Assembly (NCBI RefSeq): GCF_029051645.1
Contig: NZ_JAACFS010000026.1
Span: 1-64,000 of the forward strand
Origin: Bradyrhizobium sp. CSA112
GTDB lineage: Bacteria > Pseudomonadota > Alphaproteobacteria > Rhizobiales > Xanthobacteraceae
DNA: 64,000 bases
Reading direction: 5' to 3'
Shown: one piece after another, positions 8,124 through 18,345 of the stretch
Numbering within the stretch: the stretch's first letter is position 1
How the letters are laid out: each line of letters begins with the position of its first letter
Program-made: the position numbers and the translations under genes
Notes under the pieces: generated by a model
The model's input: the letters and a program-made list of their open reading frames with translations, nothing else
Database searches by the model: none
Told to the model about the DNA's origin: nothing

Positions 8124-10691
8124 ATGATGTTTGGAATGCGAGTGCGGGGGGGTCTGCTGGCCGCTCTGATCATGATTGCCGCGCCGATGGGGGGCGCGCT
8201 GGTGTCCGTGCCGGCTGCGGCCCAGACGGTGGCGTCGATCACCGTTGAAGGGAACCGGCGTGTCGAGGTCGAGACCATCCGTTCCTATTTCAAGCCAGGT
8301 CCCGGTGGTCGCCTCGGGCAGGCCCAGATCGACGACGGCTTGAAGGCGCTGATCGAAACCGGCTTGTTCCAGGACGTGCGAATCAACCAGGTGGGCGGCC
8401 GGCTGGTCGTGACCGTCGTCGAAAACGCCGTGATCGGGCGCATCGCGTTCGAGGGCAACAAGAAGGTCAAGGACGAGCAACTTTCGGCTGAGATCCAGTC
8501 CAAGCCGCGCGGCACGTTTTCGCGCCCGATGGTCCAGTCGGACGCCCAGCGGATCGCCGAAATTTACCGGCGCTCGGGCCGTTATGACGTGCGCGTCACC
8601 CCGGAAGTCATCGAGCAGCCGAACAACCGCGTCGACCTGATCTTCACGATCACCGAAGGCACCAAGACCGGCGTCAAGTCGATCGAGTTCGTCGGCAACG
8701 TTGCCTATTCGTCCTATCGCCTGAAGGACGTTATCAAGACACGCGAATCCAACCTCTTGAGCTTCCTCGGCGGCGCCGACGTCTACGATCCCGACCGGGT
8801 CGAGGCCGACCGCGACCTGATTCGCCGTTTCTATCTGAAGAACGGCTATGCCGACGTGCAGGTCGTGGCCGCGCTGACCGAGTATGACCCCGACAGGAAG
8901 GGCTTCCTCGTCACCTTCAAGATCGAGGAGGGGCAGCAATATCGCGTTGCCTCCGTCGACTTCCAGACCTCCATTCCAACCCTCGATGCCACCTCGATGC
9001 GCAGCTTCTCGCGCGTCAGCGTCGGCTCGGTCTACAATGCCGAGGCGCTTGAGAAATCGGTCGAGGAGATGCAGATCGAGGCCTCGCGCCGCGGCTATGC
9101 CTTCGCAGTGGTGCGCCCGCGCGGCGATCGCAATTTCGAACAGCACACCGTTTCGATCGTGTTCGCCGTCGATGAGGGCCCGCGAACCTATATCGAGCGC
9201 ATCAACGTGCGTGGCAACACCCGCACCCGCGACTACGTGATCCGCCGCGAGTTCGACCTGTCCGAAGGCGACGCCTATAACCGCGCGCTGGTCGATCGCG
9301 CCGAACGCCGGCTGAAGAACCTCGACTTCTTCAAAAGCGTGAAGATCCTGACCGAGCCCGGCTCGTCGACCGATCGGGTGATCCTGGTCGTCGATCTCGA
9401 AGAGAAGTCGACCGGCGACTTCTCGGTATCGGGCGGCTATTCGACCTCGGACGGTGCGCTCGCCGAAGTCAGCATTTCCGAGCGCAACTTCCTGGGTCGG
9501 GGCCTATATGCAAAGGCAGCCGTGACCTACGGCCAGTACGCGCGCGGCGGTTCACTTTCGTTCGTTGAACCCTATTTGTTCGACTACCGCGTCGCGCTCG
9601 GCCTCGATCTGTTCTATCGCGAACAGCTCGCCAACAGCTATATTTCCTATGGCACCAAGACGCTCGGCTTCAGCCCGCGGCTAGGCTTCACCTTGCGGGA
9701 AGATCTCGCATTGCAGCTCCGCTACTCGATCTATCAGCAGGAAATCTCGCTGCCGAGCCAGCTCGCGAACTGTAATAACAATTCATCGAACTCGTTGCTC
9801 GCGTTCAATCCCACGCCGGCATTTGCGAATATTGCCGGCGCTCCCGCCGGCGGGTCGATCACAGAAGGGGGACAAACCGCCACTGACACCTCCGGCCAGG
9901 GCCTGTGGTGCTATAGCGACGGCGAAGCCTCGCTGCCGGTTCGCAGGGAATTGCAGAGCGGCAAGGCGTTGACCTCGTCGGTCGGCTATTCGTTGAACTA
10001 CAACACGCTGGACAACAACAAGAACCCGACCGACGGTTTGCTGATCGACTGGAAGCAGGACTTCGCCGGTGTCGGCGGCGACGTGAAGTACATCAAGTCG
10101 GCGATCGACGCGAAGTACTACACCCCGCTGGTCGCCGATATCGTCGGCTTGATCCATCTCCAGGGCGGCATGCTGAACCAGTTCGGCGGCAGCGAACTGC
10201 GCATGCTGGATCACTTCCAGATGGGACCGAACCTCGTTCGCGGTTTTGCGCCGAACGGCATCGGTCCGCGCGACATCAACCCGTTTGGCACGCGCGACGC
10301 GCTCGGCGGCACCAAATATTGGGGCGCTTCGTTCGAATTGCAGATGCCGTTCTGGTTCCTGCCGAAGGAAGTCGGACTCAAGGGTTCGGTCTATGCCGAT
10401 GCCGGCGGACTGTTCGACTACAAGGGACCGACGTCGTGGGCGCAGACGGGCGAGGTCAACGTGCCTGGCTGCGTGCCGCCGACTCAGGCGACGGCGACGA
10501 CGCCGGCCAACGCCGGAACTTGCTTGGGATTGCAGCATGACAACGGCAATGTGGTCCGCACCTCGGTCGGTGTCGGCATCATCTGGGCTTCGCCGTTCGG
10601 TCCGCTGCGCTTCGACTATGCGGTTCCGCTTACGAAGGGTCAGTTTGACCGCGTGCAGGAATTCAAGTTTGGCGGCGGCACATCGTTCTAA
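8124..10691 (+). CDS. bamA: Outer membrane protein assembly factor BamA
   Basis: Central subunit of the BAM complex that folds beta-barrel proteins into the outer membrane. The 855-residue protein begins with a signal peptide (RVRGGLLAALIMIAA to the AAAQT cleavage region) and continues with five POTRA repeats (roughly residues 35-430) and a C-terminal 16-strand barrel ending in a terminal Phe (GGGTSF), the usual BAM recognition end. The ATG at 8124 has GAGGG 10 bases upstream; the frame is open to 7977 but that part is not signal-peptide-like. Residues about 555-605 form an Asn/Ser/Gly/Ala-rich loop without clear counterparts. Between rseP and lpxD, the conserved envelope-biogenesis order. 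Confidence 0.97.
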   Translation: MMFGMRVRGGLLAALIMIAAPMGGALVSVPAAAQTVASITVEGNRRVEVETIRSYFKPGPGGRLGQAQIDDGLKALIETGLFQDVRINQVGGRLVVTVVENAVIGRIAFEGNKKVKDEQLSAEIQSKPRGTFSRPMVQSDAQRIAEIYRRSGRYDVRVTPEVIEQPNNRVDLIFTITEGTKTGVKSIEFVGNVAYSSYRLKDVIKTRESNLLSFLGGADVYDPDRVEADRDLIRRFYLKNGYADVQVVAALTEYDPDRKGFLVTFKIEEGQQYRVASVDFQTSIPTLDATSMRSFSRVSVGSVYNAEALEKSVEEMQIEASRRGYAFAVVRPRGDRNFEQHTVSIVFAVDEGPRTYIERINVRGNTRTRDYVIRREFDLSEGDAYNRALVDRAERRLKNLDFFKSVKILTEPGSSTDRVILVVDLEEKSTGDFSVSGGYSTSDGALAEVSISERNFLGRGLYAKAAVTYGQYARGGSLSFVEPYLFDYRVALGLDLFYREQLANSYISYGTKTLGFSPRLGFTLREDLALQLRYSIYQQEISLPSQLANCNNNSSNSLLAFNPTPAFANIAGAPAGGSITEGGQTATDTSGQGLWCYSDGEASLPVRRELQSGKALTSSVGYSLNYNTLDNNKNPTDGLLIDWKQDFAGVGGDVKYIKSAIDAKYYTPLVADIVGLIHLQGGMLNQFGGSELRMLDHFQMGPNLVRGFAPNGIGPRDINPFGTRDALGGTKYWGASFELQMPFWFLPKEVGLKGSVYADAGGLFDYKGPTSWAQTGEVNVPGCVPPTQATATTPANAGTCLGLQHDNGNVVRTSVGVGIIWASPFGPLRFDYAVPLTKGQFDRVQEFKFGGGTSF

Positions 10692-10766
10692 GGTATCTTG
10701 AAGCGAAACGGACGTAAGGTCCGCGTAGCGAGAACGCCTTGGAAAGAAGAGAAACAAGAAGAGGGT

Positions 10767-10788
10767 CGGCTCCATCTCTTTGGAGCCG
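10767..10788 (+). promoter_or_regulatory. Hairpin between bamA and lpxD
   Basis: CGGCTCC (10767-10773) pairs with GGAGCCG (10782-10788) around an 8-base loop, 40 bases before lpxD. No T-run follows, so this is unlikely to stop transcription completely. Confidence 0.3.
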
Positions 10789-10827
10789 GCGCTCTGGTGC
10801 GAAGGTCGCCGGACTGCGACGGGTGGA

Positions 10828-11895
10828 ATGGCGCAGCCGATATTTTTCAAGCAACCCCCTTCCTCGACGCTGGCCGAGCTGGCCACGTTGACAGGTGCGG
10901 TATTGGTCGACCCCGTACAGGGCGGCCATGTGATCAGGGGTCTCGCTTCGCTCGACGAAGCCGGTCCCATGCATCTGGCGTTCTTCGACAACCTCAAATA
11001 CGCCGATCAGCTCAAGGCGACCAAGGCCGGCGCCTGCCTGGTGAGCCCGCGTTTCGAGGCCCAGGTCCCCGCCCATGTGGCGGTGCTGCGCGCCACCCAG
11101 CCGTTCCGCGCCTTCGTGAAGCTGGCGCGCGAGTGGCATGCGGACGCGCTTCGTCCGCAATCATGGTTCGACAATGATGGCATCGCGCCATCGGCGATCA
11201 TCGATCCGTCGGCTCATCTCGAGGACGGCGTCATCGTCGATCCGCTCGCGGTGATCGGGCCCAGGGTCGAGATTGGCGCCGGAACGGTGATTGGCGCGGG
11301 TGCGGTGATCGGTGCCGACGTCAAGATCGGCCGGGACTGCAATGTCGGCGCACGCACCGCGATCCAGTTCGCCCTGATCGGCAACAACGTCCTGATTCAT
11401 CCAGCCTGCAGTATCGGCCAGGACGGCTATGGCTTCATCTTCTTCGGTCCTGAGGGCCACCTGAAGGTGCCCCAGACCGGCCGGGTCCTGATCCAGAACG
11501 ATGTCGAGGTCGGCGCCGGCACCACTATCGACCGCGGCAGCCTGCGGGATACCGTGATCGGCGAGGGCACCAAAATCGACAATCAGGTCCAGATCGGCCA
11601 CAATGTGACCATCGGCAGGCACTGCCTGCTCGCGGCCCAGATCGGGCTCGCGGGCAGCCTGACGATCGGTGACAACGTCGCGCTGGGGGCGAAGGTGGGC
11701 ATCAACAACCACCTCAAGATCGGCGACGGCGCCCAGGTGACGGCGATGAGCGGGGTCAAGGACGACATTCCGCCCAACGGCCGCTGGGGTGGCTTTTTTG
11801 CCAAACCCACCAAGCAGTGGTTCAAGGAGATTATTGCGGTGGAGCGACTGGTGCAGGGTGGCACCGCCGATCCAAAAGGTGAGAGGCGGGAGTAA
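10828..11895 (+). CDS. lpxD: UDP-3-O-(3-hydroxyacyl)glucosamine N-acyltransferase
   Basis: Third enzyme of lipid A synthesis; adds the second hydroxyacyl chain to UDP-3-O-acyl-glucosamine in the cytoplasm. The 355 residues comprise an N-terminal uridine-binding domain (about 1-110; LASLDEAGPMHLAFFDN) and a left-handed beta helix of isoleucine-patch hexapeptide repeats (about 115-320; many I-G-x-x units), with GQDGYGF and the catalytic His in QIGHNVTIG. The ATG at 10828 starts the conserved MAQPIFF; the ribosome-binding site is weak. The stop overlaps the fabZ start by one base (TAATG). Confidence 0.97.
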   Translation: MAQPIFFKQPPSSTLAELATLTGAVLVDPVQGGHVIRGLASLDEAGPMHLAFFDNLKYADQLKATKAGACLVSPRFEAQVPAHVAVLRATQPFRAFVKLAREWHADALRPQSWFDNDGIAPSAIIDPSAHLEDGVIVDPLAVIGPRVEIGAGTVIGAGAVIGADVKIGRDCNVGARTAIQFALIGNNVLIHPACSIGQDGYGFIFFGPEGHLKVPQTGRVLIQNDVEVGAGTTIDRGSLRDTVIGEGTKIDNQVQIGHNVTIGRHCLLAAQIGLAGSLTIGDNVALGAKVGINNHLKIGDGAQVTAMSGVKDDIPPNGRWGGFFAKPTKQWFKEIIAVERLVQGGTADPKGERRE

Positions 11896-12353
11896 TGGAG
11901 GAATCACCGGTCAGGTTTGAGCTCGTCGATATTAACGAGATCCTCAAGACGCTCCCGCATCGCTATCCGATGCTGCTGATCGACCGGGTGATCAAGATCC
12001 GGACCGATTACAGTGGCATCGGCATCAAGAACGTCACGTTCAACGAGCCGCCGTTTCTCGGCCATTTTCCCGAGCGTCCGGTCTATCCCGGCGTCATGAT
12101 GATCGAGGCCATGGCCCAGACCGCTGGCGTCATCGGCATCAAGTCGGTCGAGGGCACCGAGAAGCCGCGCGCGGTCTATTTCCTCACCATCGACAAATGC
12201 AAATTCCGCAAGCCGGTGATGCCCGGCGACACCATCGAGTATCACATGCGCTCGATCGGCCGCCGCAAGGCGATGTGGTGGTTTCACGGCGACGCCAAGG
12301 TGAATGGCAGCGTGGTCGCCGAGGCCGACGTCGGCGCAATGCTGACGGACTGA
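11895..12353 (+). CDS. fabZ: 3-hydroxyacyl-ACP dehydratase FabZ
   Basis: Dehydrates 3-hydroxyacyl-ACP in type II fatty acid elongation and so competes with LpxA and LpxD for hydroxyacyl-ACP. The 152-residue hot-dog-fold enzyme has the catalytic His in FLGHFPERPVYPGVMMIEAM and the Glu in the same block. The start overlaps the lpxD stop, implying translational coupling. In most Proteobacteria lpxA follows directly; here it starts only 1.4 kb later after an insertion. Confidence 0.97.
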   Translation: MEESPVRFELVDINEILKTLPHRYPMLLIDRVIKIRTDYSGIGIKNVTFNEPPFLGHFPERPVYPGVMMIEAMAQTAGVIGIKSVEGTEKPRAVYFLTIDKCKFRKPVMPGDTIEYHMRSIGRRKAMWWFHGDAKVNGSVVAEADVGAMLTD

Positions 12354-12496
12354 TTGAATTTATCCCGCCACACAACTGACGTCTTCCTGATATCTTTGTT
12401 CAATCGTTGGTAGTGGAACCCACGCCGAGGTCGTTTGACGAAATTTGCCGATTAAATCTGGTTTGGGGCCACGCTTCTTTTTTAATGGAGGCGTCC

Positions 12497-13131
12497 GTGA
12501 GCAAGCTTGCGTCTATTATTTCGTGTTTGGTCATTTTTCTGCTGATGCCGCCGCAAAGTTACGCGGCAGATCTGGGCGGTCTCGTATCGTCCCTCAAGGG
12601 TGGTGGCTACGTCATCGTGTTTCGACACGGCGCCACCGACGATAGCCAGAAGGACGTCTACCCCTTCAAACTCGACGACATGAGCGCGCAGCGGCAACTG
12701 AGCGAAAAGGGCCGCGAACTGGCGCGCGAGCTTGGGGCGGCGCTCAAGAGGTTGGGTGTGCCGATCGGCGAAGTCTACACGAGCCAGCTCAATCGAGCCG
12801 TTGAAACGGGCAAACTGCTCAGCGGCAAGGACGTCTCTCCGGTGGAAGCATTGACAGACAGCGGCGCCGGCAGCTCATCCGCAATGGCAAATCCCGACGG
12901 CAAGAATGCCAAGGCTGGACGCGCCGTGCGCGATCTCGTCAACGCGCCCCCGAAAGCCGGCGCCAATAATCTGCGGTGACGCACAAGACCAACGTCGCGG
13001 ACGCCTTCGGAAAGGAGTTTTCCGATATCCGCGAAGGCGAGGCGCTCGTCTACAAGACCAGCACTTCGGGTTCGGCTGTCCTGGTTACGCGGGTGCAGCC
13101 TGGCGAATGGATCGCGCAAGCCGGTAGCTAG
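12497..13131 (+). pseudogene. Periplasmic histidine phosphatase, broken by a one-base deletion
   Basis: The N-terminal part encodes a signal peptide (MSKLASIISCLVIFLLMPPQ, cleavage after SYA) and the phosphoglycerate-mutase-like core with the catalytic RHG motif (VFRHGATDD). The frame stops at 12977-12979 right after AGANNLR. In the next frame, VTHKTNVADAFGKEF and a normal C-terminus run to TAG 13129-13131. Adding one base in CTGCGGTGACG (for example CTGCTGGTGACG, giving LLVTHK) restores a 211-residue protein with the second catalytic His. GTG at 12497 is preferred because GGAGG sits at 12487-12491; the ATG at 12485 has no such site. It lies inside the lpx cluster between fabZ and lpxA. It could be a true pseudogene or a sequencing error. 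Confidence 0.8.
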
Positions 13132-13279
13132 ATTCGGTCTCGCCTGGATAGGTATCTGCGCGGAAGGCGGCCGTGTGATCTCCGATCAATGCACATAATA
13201 TCCACTGGACGCGAGGGAACTTCAGCCTCCCGACAGGTTTGTATGTCGGTGGGAAATTGTGGTTGCCGAGACGGGCCGG

Positions 13280-13633
13280 ATGAAACTTCTCAGAGCCGCC
13301 GTAGCGCTGATAGCCTCAACCGCTGTTCTCGTCGGGGTTGCAATGGCCCGCGATGATGGCCGCTACGCCAACTCCCCGCTAAAGTCCTGGTTTGACAGCC
13401 TTAGAAGCGGAAAGGGGCCATGCTGCTCCGACGCCGACGGCTCCGCCGTCGCCGACGTGGATTGGGAATCCAGGGACGGTCACTACCGCGTGCGGCTTGA
13501 GGGCCAATGGATCGACGTGCCCGACGATGCCGTCATCACCGAGCCAAATCGTGCCGGCCGGACCATGGTCTGGCCGATCAAGGGAGCCTACGGGATTTCG
13601 ATCCGCTGCTTCTTGCCCGGCAGCATGACCTGA
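13280..13633 (+). CDS. Small secreted protein of unknown function
   Basis: A 117-residue product with an N-terminal signal peptide (KLLRAAVALIASTAVLVGVA, cleavage near AMA-RDDG). The mature part holds the pattern KSWFDSLRSGKGPCCSDADG, three cysteines in total (the CC pair and CF near the C-terminus) and a WPIKGAYGISIRCF end, so disulfides in the periplasm are likely. I recognise this as a type repeatedly seen in Bradyrhizobium, but without an assigned function. It shares the insertion between fabZ and lpxA with the broken phosphatase. Confidence 0.75.
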   Translation: MKLLRAAVALIASTAVLVGVAMARDDGRYANSPLKSWFDSLRSGKGPCCSDADGSAVADVDWESRDGHYRVRLEGQWIDVPDDAVITEPNRAGRTMVWPIKGAYGISIRCFLPGSMT

Positions 13634-13663
13634 TGACATTCTTGATACCAGCGTGCCGCAACA

Positions 13664-13681
13664 TGACGTAACGATACGTCA
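13664..13681. repeat. TGACGTA inverted repeat upstream of lpxA
   Basis: TGACGTA (13664-13670) and TACGTCA (13675-13681) are perfect inverted halves separated by ACGA, 78 bases before lpxA. It could be an operator or a small hairpin; nothing else supports a role. Confidence 0.3.
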
Positions 13682-13758
13682 CTGGACACCATCTGGGTGC
13701 CGCGCTAACCACCGGAAAACGCGCGATATTCGCGTGCATCGATGGGCTGGGCTGTGTG

Positions 13759-14562
13759 ATGGGTACGATCGATCCAACCGCGCGGGTTGAGGATGGCGCT
13801 GTGATCGGCGAGGGGACGACGATCGGTCCCTATTGCATTATCGGCCGCGACGTCGTTATCGGCGCCAACTGCAATCTGATTGCGCATGTTCACGTCACCG
13901 CGCAGACCACGATCGGGGCCGGCTGCACGATTTATCCGTTCGTCTCGCTCGGCACGCCGCCGCAATCGCTGAGCTACAAGGGCGAACTGACCCGGCTGGA
14001 GATCGGCGCGGGCTGCACCATCCGTGAGTCCGTGACCATGAATGCCGGAACGGTTGGCGGCGGCGGCGTGACGCGGGTCGGCGAGCGCGGCTACTTCATG
14101 AATTGCAGCCATGTCGGACACGATTGCCAGGTCGGCAACGATGTCATCTTCGCCACGTCGGCAACGCTCGGCGGTCACTGCGAGATCGGCGATTTCGTCT
14201 TCATCGGCGGGCTGTCGGCTGTGCACCAGTTTACCCGGATCGGACCGCAAGTGATGGTCGGCGGCGTCTGCGGCGTGCGCGGCGACGTCATTCCGTTCGG
14301 CCTCGTCAACGGCCAGTATGCTGCTCTCGAAGGGCTGAACATCATCGGCATGAAGCGCCGCAAGTTCACCAAGGAGCGGCTGGCGAAAGTGCGCGCGTTC
14401 TACCAAAAACTGTTTCACGGCCCCGGCGTCTTTGCCGAGCGGCTGGATGCGGTGCAGCCCCTGGCCGGAGAGGATCCGGCGATCGCTGAAATCCTCGCCT
14501 TCATCGAGCAAGGCAAGCATCGCGCACTCTGTCTTCCCGCCGGCGACGGCAACAAGCAGTGA
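13759..14562 (+). CDS. lpxA: UDP-N-acetylglucosamine acyltransferase
   Basis: First enzyme of lipid A synthesis; moves a 3-hydroxyacyl chain from ACP to UDP-GlcNAc. The 267 residues form a left-handed beta helix of hexapeptide repeats (from TIDPTARVEDGAVIGEG to about residue 190) followed by a helical C-terminus. The catalytic His lies in MNCSHVGHDCQVGNDV and the conserved GLNIIGMKRRKF is present. ATG at 13759 is used; a GTG one codon earlier is possible and the ribosome-binding site is weak. Overlaps lpxI by one base. Confidence 0.97.
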   Translation: MGTIDPTARVEDGAVIGEGTTIGPYCIIGRDVVIGANCNLIAHVHVTAQTTIGAGCTIYPFVSLGTPPQSLSYKGELTRLEIGAGCTIRESVTMNAGTVGGGGVTRVGERGYFMNCSHVGHDCQVGNDVIFATSATLGGHCEIGDFVFIGGLSAVHQFTRIGPQVMVGGVCGVRGDVIPFGLVNGQYAALEGLNIIGMKRRKFTKERLAKVRAFYQKLFHGPGVFAERLDAVQPLAGEDPAIAEILAFIEQGKHRALCLPAGDGNKQ

Positions 14563-15440
14563 TGATGGGATCCGCCGCAGCCATGATTTCAGCGGCTTCT
14601 GATATTTCGTCGCCCGTTGGCGTTATCGCAGGCGGCGGCGCGATGCCGTTTGCGGTGGCGGATTCGCTTAGCCAGCGCGGGATCGTGCCGGTGCTGTTCG
14701 CGTTGCGCGGCGCCTGCGATCCGGCGCGCGTCGGCCGCTTCCGCCATCACTGGATCTCGGTTGGACAACTCGGCCGTGCCACAAAGCTGTTTCGCAGCGA
14801 GGGCTGCCGCGACCTGATCTTCATCGGCACGCTGCTGCGTCCGGCGCTGTCGGAAATCAGGCTGGACTGGGGAACGATCCGCGTCATCGGCCACGTCTGG
14901 GCCGCGTTTCGCGGCGGTGACGATCATCTGTTGTCGGGGATTGGCCGCATCCTCGAACAGGACGGCTTCCGGATGGTCGGCATCCGGGATGTCGCTCCCG
15001 ACATTCTGATGCCGGAGGGAAACACTGCCCGGGCCGCGCCCGATCCTGCCGCCGTTGCTGACATCGCCAGAGGGCGGGAGGTGCTTGGCGCGCTCGGCCC
15101 GTTCGACATCGGGCAGGCCGTCGTCGTGATCGACGGACATGTGGTGGCGGTCGAGGACATCGAGGGCACCGATGGGCTCCTGGCGCGCGTGGCGCGGCTG
15201 CGCGAGGCGGGGCGCATTCGCGCCAAATCCGGCCGCGGGGTGCTGGTGAAGGCCCCGAAGAGCGGACAGGATTTGCGCTTCGACCTGCCGACCATCGGTC
15301 CTAAAACCATCGAAGGTGTGGCCAAGGCCGGGCTCGCCGGCATCGCGGTGATCGCCGGCCATACGATTGCGGCGGACTCGCAAGCCATGATCGAGGCTGC
15401 GGACAAAGCCGGCCTGTTTATCCAGGGCTTATCAGCGTGA
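14562..15440 (+). CDS. lpxI: UDP-2,3-diacylglucosamine pyrophosphatase LpxI
   Basis: Hydrolyses UDP-2,3-diacylglucosamine to lipid X, the alphaproteobacterial replacement for LpxH. The 292-residue protein shows the N-terminal VGVIAGGGAMPFAVADS of the family (formerly DUF1009), the DLIFIGTLLRPALSEIRLDW region, and the catalytic C-terminal domain with GQAVVVIDGHVVAVEDIEGT and KSGRGVLVKAPK. Three candidate starts lie in a row (GTG 14559, ATG 14562, ATG 14565); 14562 overlaps the lpxA stop. The stop overlaps lpxB, giving a tightly coupled lpxA-lpxI-lpxB unit. Confidence 0.96.
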   Translation: MMGSAAAMISAASDISSPVGVIAGGGAMPFAVADSLSQRGIVPVLFALRGACDPARVGRFRHHWISVGQLGRATKLFRSEGCRDLIFIGTLLRPALSEIRLDWGTIRVIGHVWAAFRGGDDHLLSGIGRILEQDGFRMVGIRDVAPDILMPEGNTARAAPDPAAVADIARGREVLGALGPFDIGQAVVVIDGHVVAVEDIEGTDGLLARVARLREAGRIRAKSGRGVLVKAPKSGQDLRFDLPTIGPKTIEGVAKAGLAGIAVIAGHTIAADSQAMIEAADKAGLFIQGLSA

Positions 15441-16627
15441 CGCCGTCTCGCGCGACCGCCGGGATGGAGCGAAGGGTATTTCTGATCGCGACGGAAGAGT
15501 CCGGCGATCGCCTCGGTGCCAACCTGATGAAGGTGCTGCGCCAGCGCCTCGGCGACGCGGTGAGGTTCGAAGGCGTCGGCGGCCGCGCAATGGCGCGCGA
15601 AGGCCTGGAGACGTTGTTTCCGATCGAAGAGCTCTCGATCATAGGCCTTGCTGCCGTCATCAGGGACCTGCCGAAGATCCTCGGGCTGATCAAGGAGACG
15701 GCGATCGCGGTGACGGAAGCGGCGCCGGATGTTCTCGTAATTATCGACAGCCCGGACTTCACCCACCGCGTGGCGAAGCGCGTTCGCGCCAAGGATCCCA
15801 AAATTCCGATCGTCAACTATGCGTCGCCCTCGGTCTGGGCATGGCGGCCCGGCCGGGCGCGCGCGATGCTGAAATATATCGATCATGTGCTGGCGCTGCT
15901 GCCGTTCGAGCCCGAGGCCTATCGCAGGCTGCACGGGCCACCCTGCACCTATGTCGGCCATCCCCTGACGGAGCAACTATCGTCGTTGCGGCCGAACGCC
16001 GATGAAGCCACGCGGCGGGCGGGATCGCCGCCGGTGCTGCTGGTGCTGCCGGGAAGCCGGCGCAGCGAAATCCGCCACCACATGGCGGTGTTCGGCCAGG
16101 CGGTGGCGCGGCTGCAGGAGCAGGGCGTGGGATTCGAGCTCATGCTGCCCACCATGCCGCATCTGCAGGAAGCGGTCGTCGACGCGGTGAAAGGCTGGCC
16201 GGTTCAGCCTCAGGTCGTGATCGGCGAGCAGGACAAACGGGCGGCCTTTCGGATCGCCCACGCGGCGCTCGCCAAATCCGGCACGGTGACGTTGGAGCTG
16301 GCACTGGCCGGCGTGCCGATGGTGACGGCTTATAGGGTCGGCGCTATCGAAGCGTTCATCCTGAGGCGCGCGATCCGCGTGTCGTCGGTGATCCTCGCCA
16401 ATCTCGTGATCGGCAGGGAGGTCATTCCCGAATTCCTTCAGGAAGACTGCACGCCTGAAAAATTGTCGCAGGCGCTGGGCGAAGTGCTGTTGGACTCCGC
16501 GCTGCGCCGCGAGCAGCTCGAGGCTTTCGCCACGCTGGATGCGATCATGTCGACCGGCAACCAGCCGCCGAGCGTGCGGGCCGCCGATATCGTGCTGGCG
16601 ACGATGCACAAGGCGCGGCGGGGGTAG
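15437..16627 (+). CDS. lpxB: Lipid-A-disaccharide synthase
   Basis: Glycosyltransferase (GT19) that joins UDP-diacylglucosamine to lipid X. The 396 residues carry the family blocks FEGVGGRAMAREGLETLFP, IDSPDFTHRVAKRVR, NYASPSVWAWRPGRA, YVGHPL, LPGSRRSEIRHH and AKSGTVTLELALAGVPMVTAY. The N-terminal motif is ATEESGD, where AGExSGD is more usual. GTG at 15437 overlaps the lpxI stop by four bases (GTGA); the ATG at 15464 is a possible alternative. Last gene of the lipid A run; the palindromic repeat at 16631 follows. Confidence 0.97.
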   Translation: MTPSRATAGMERRVFLIATEESGDRLGANLMKVLRQRLGDAVRFEGVGGRAMAREGLETLFPIEELSIIGLAAVIRDLPKILGLIKETAIAVTEAAPDVLVIIDSPDFTHRVAKRVRAKDPKIPIVNYASPSVWAWRPGRARAMLKYIDHVLALLPFEPEAYRRLHGPPCTYVGHPLTEQLSSLRPNADEATRRAGSPPVLLVLPGSRRSEIRHHMAVFGQAVARLQEQGVGFELMLPTMPHLQEAVVDAVKGWPVQPQVVIGEQDKRAAFRIAHAALAKSGTVTLELALAGVPMVTAYRVGAIEAFILRRAIRVSSVILANLVIGREVIPEFLQEDCTPEKLSQALGEVLLDSALRREQLEAFATLDAIMSTGNQPPSVRAADIVLATMHKARRG

Positions 16628-16630
16628 GGA

Positions 16631-16711
16631 GTAGGATGGGTGGAGCGAAGCGATACCCATCAATCGCTGTTTATGAAGCTGATGGGTATCGCTTCGCTCC
16701 ACCCATCCTAC
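16631..16711. repeat. Palindromic repeat with perfect 32-bp arms
   Basis: The left arm at 16631-16662 (beginning GTAGGATGGGTGGAGCGAAG) is the exact reverse complement of 16680-16711, with a 17-base loop. It sits between the converging lpxB and gltA. A diverged half copy lies at 37900-37929. I recall this sequence as an abundant intergenic repeat in Bradyrhizobium-type genomes. The RNA would form a very stable hairpin on either strand. Confidence 0.85.
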
Positions 16712-16721
16712 GCATATAAGC

Positions 16722-16756
16722 AAAAAAGGCCGGACGCGATAATCGCATCCGGCCTT
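16722..16756 (-). terminator. Intrinsic terminator of gltA
   Basis: AAGGCCGGA (16726-16734) pairs with TCCGGCCTT (16748-16756), with an inner GCGAT/ATCGC extension. Read on the minus strand the hairpin is followed by a run of six T (complement of 16722-16727). It starts 22 bases after the gltA stop. Confidence 0.8.
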
Positions 16757-16778
16757 CTTTGTACATAAACGACGTCGC

Positions 16779-18080
<1,302 letters not shown>

Positions 18081-18245
18081 CGTGAATCCCCGATGAAATC
18101 GTTACGAAAAACCGCGCCGACCCTGGTGCCATTATCGAAGCGCAGCAAGGAAAGCCGGATTGTCTAGAAGCGGCGCCAAAGGCGTAGCTTATTGCCCTGT
18201 GCACTGCAAGATGGCCGCGGCCCCCCATATGGTAGGGGCTCTTAT

Positions 18246-18345
18246 AGCGTTTTCGAGCGAATGCCTGCCCGGACTTGATCCGGGGTGGATCCCGGTTCGC
18301 GTAAAGAAAACGCGTCAAAACTAAATGCTGGAGCCCGGGGCTCTA
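18246..18345. repeat. Long copy of an AGCGTTTTCGAGCGAA palindromic element
   Basis: AGCGTTTTCGAGCGAA at 18246-18261 is identical to 49016-49031. The inner GCGTTTTC (18248-18255) has a matching GAAAACGC at 18306-18313. The far end reads GGGCTCTAGCT (18338-18348), also shared with 49034-49044, and contains the gltX stop codon. A short GAGCCC/GGGCTC hairpin at 18331-18343 may help end gltX transcription. Confidence 0.65.

Noticed and set aside
13216..13240. GGAAC followed by GTTT, similar to an EcfG general-stress promoter
   Set aside because: The spacing and -10 do not fit GGAAC-N16/17-CGTT well enough; kept only as a weak possibility upstream of the 13280 gene.
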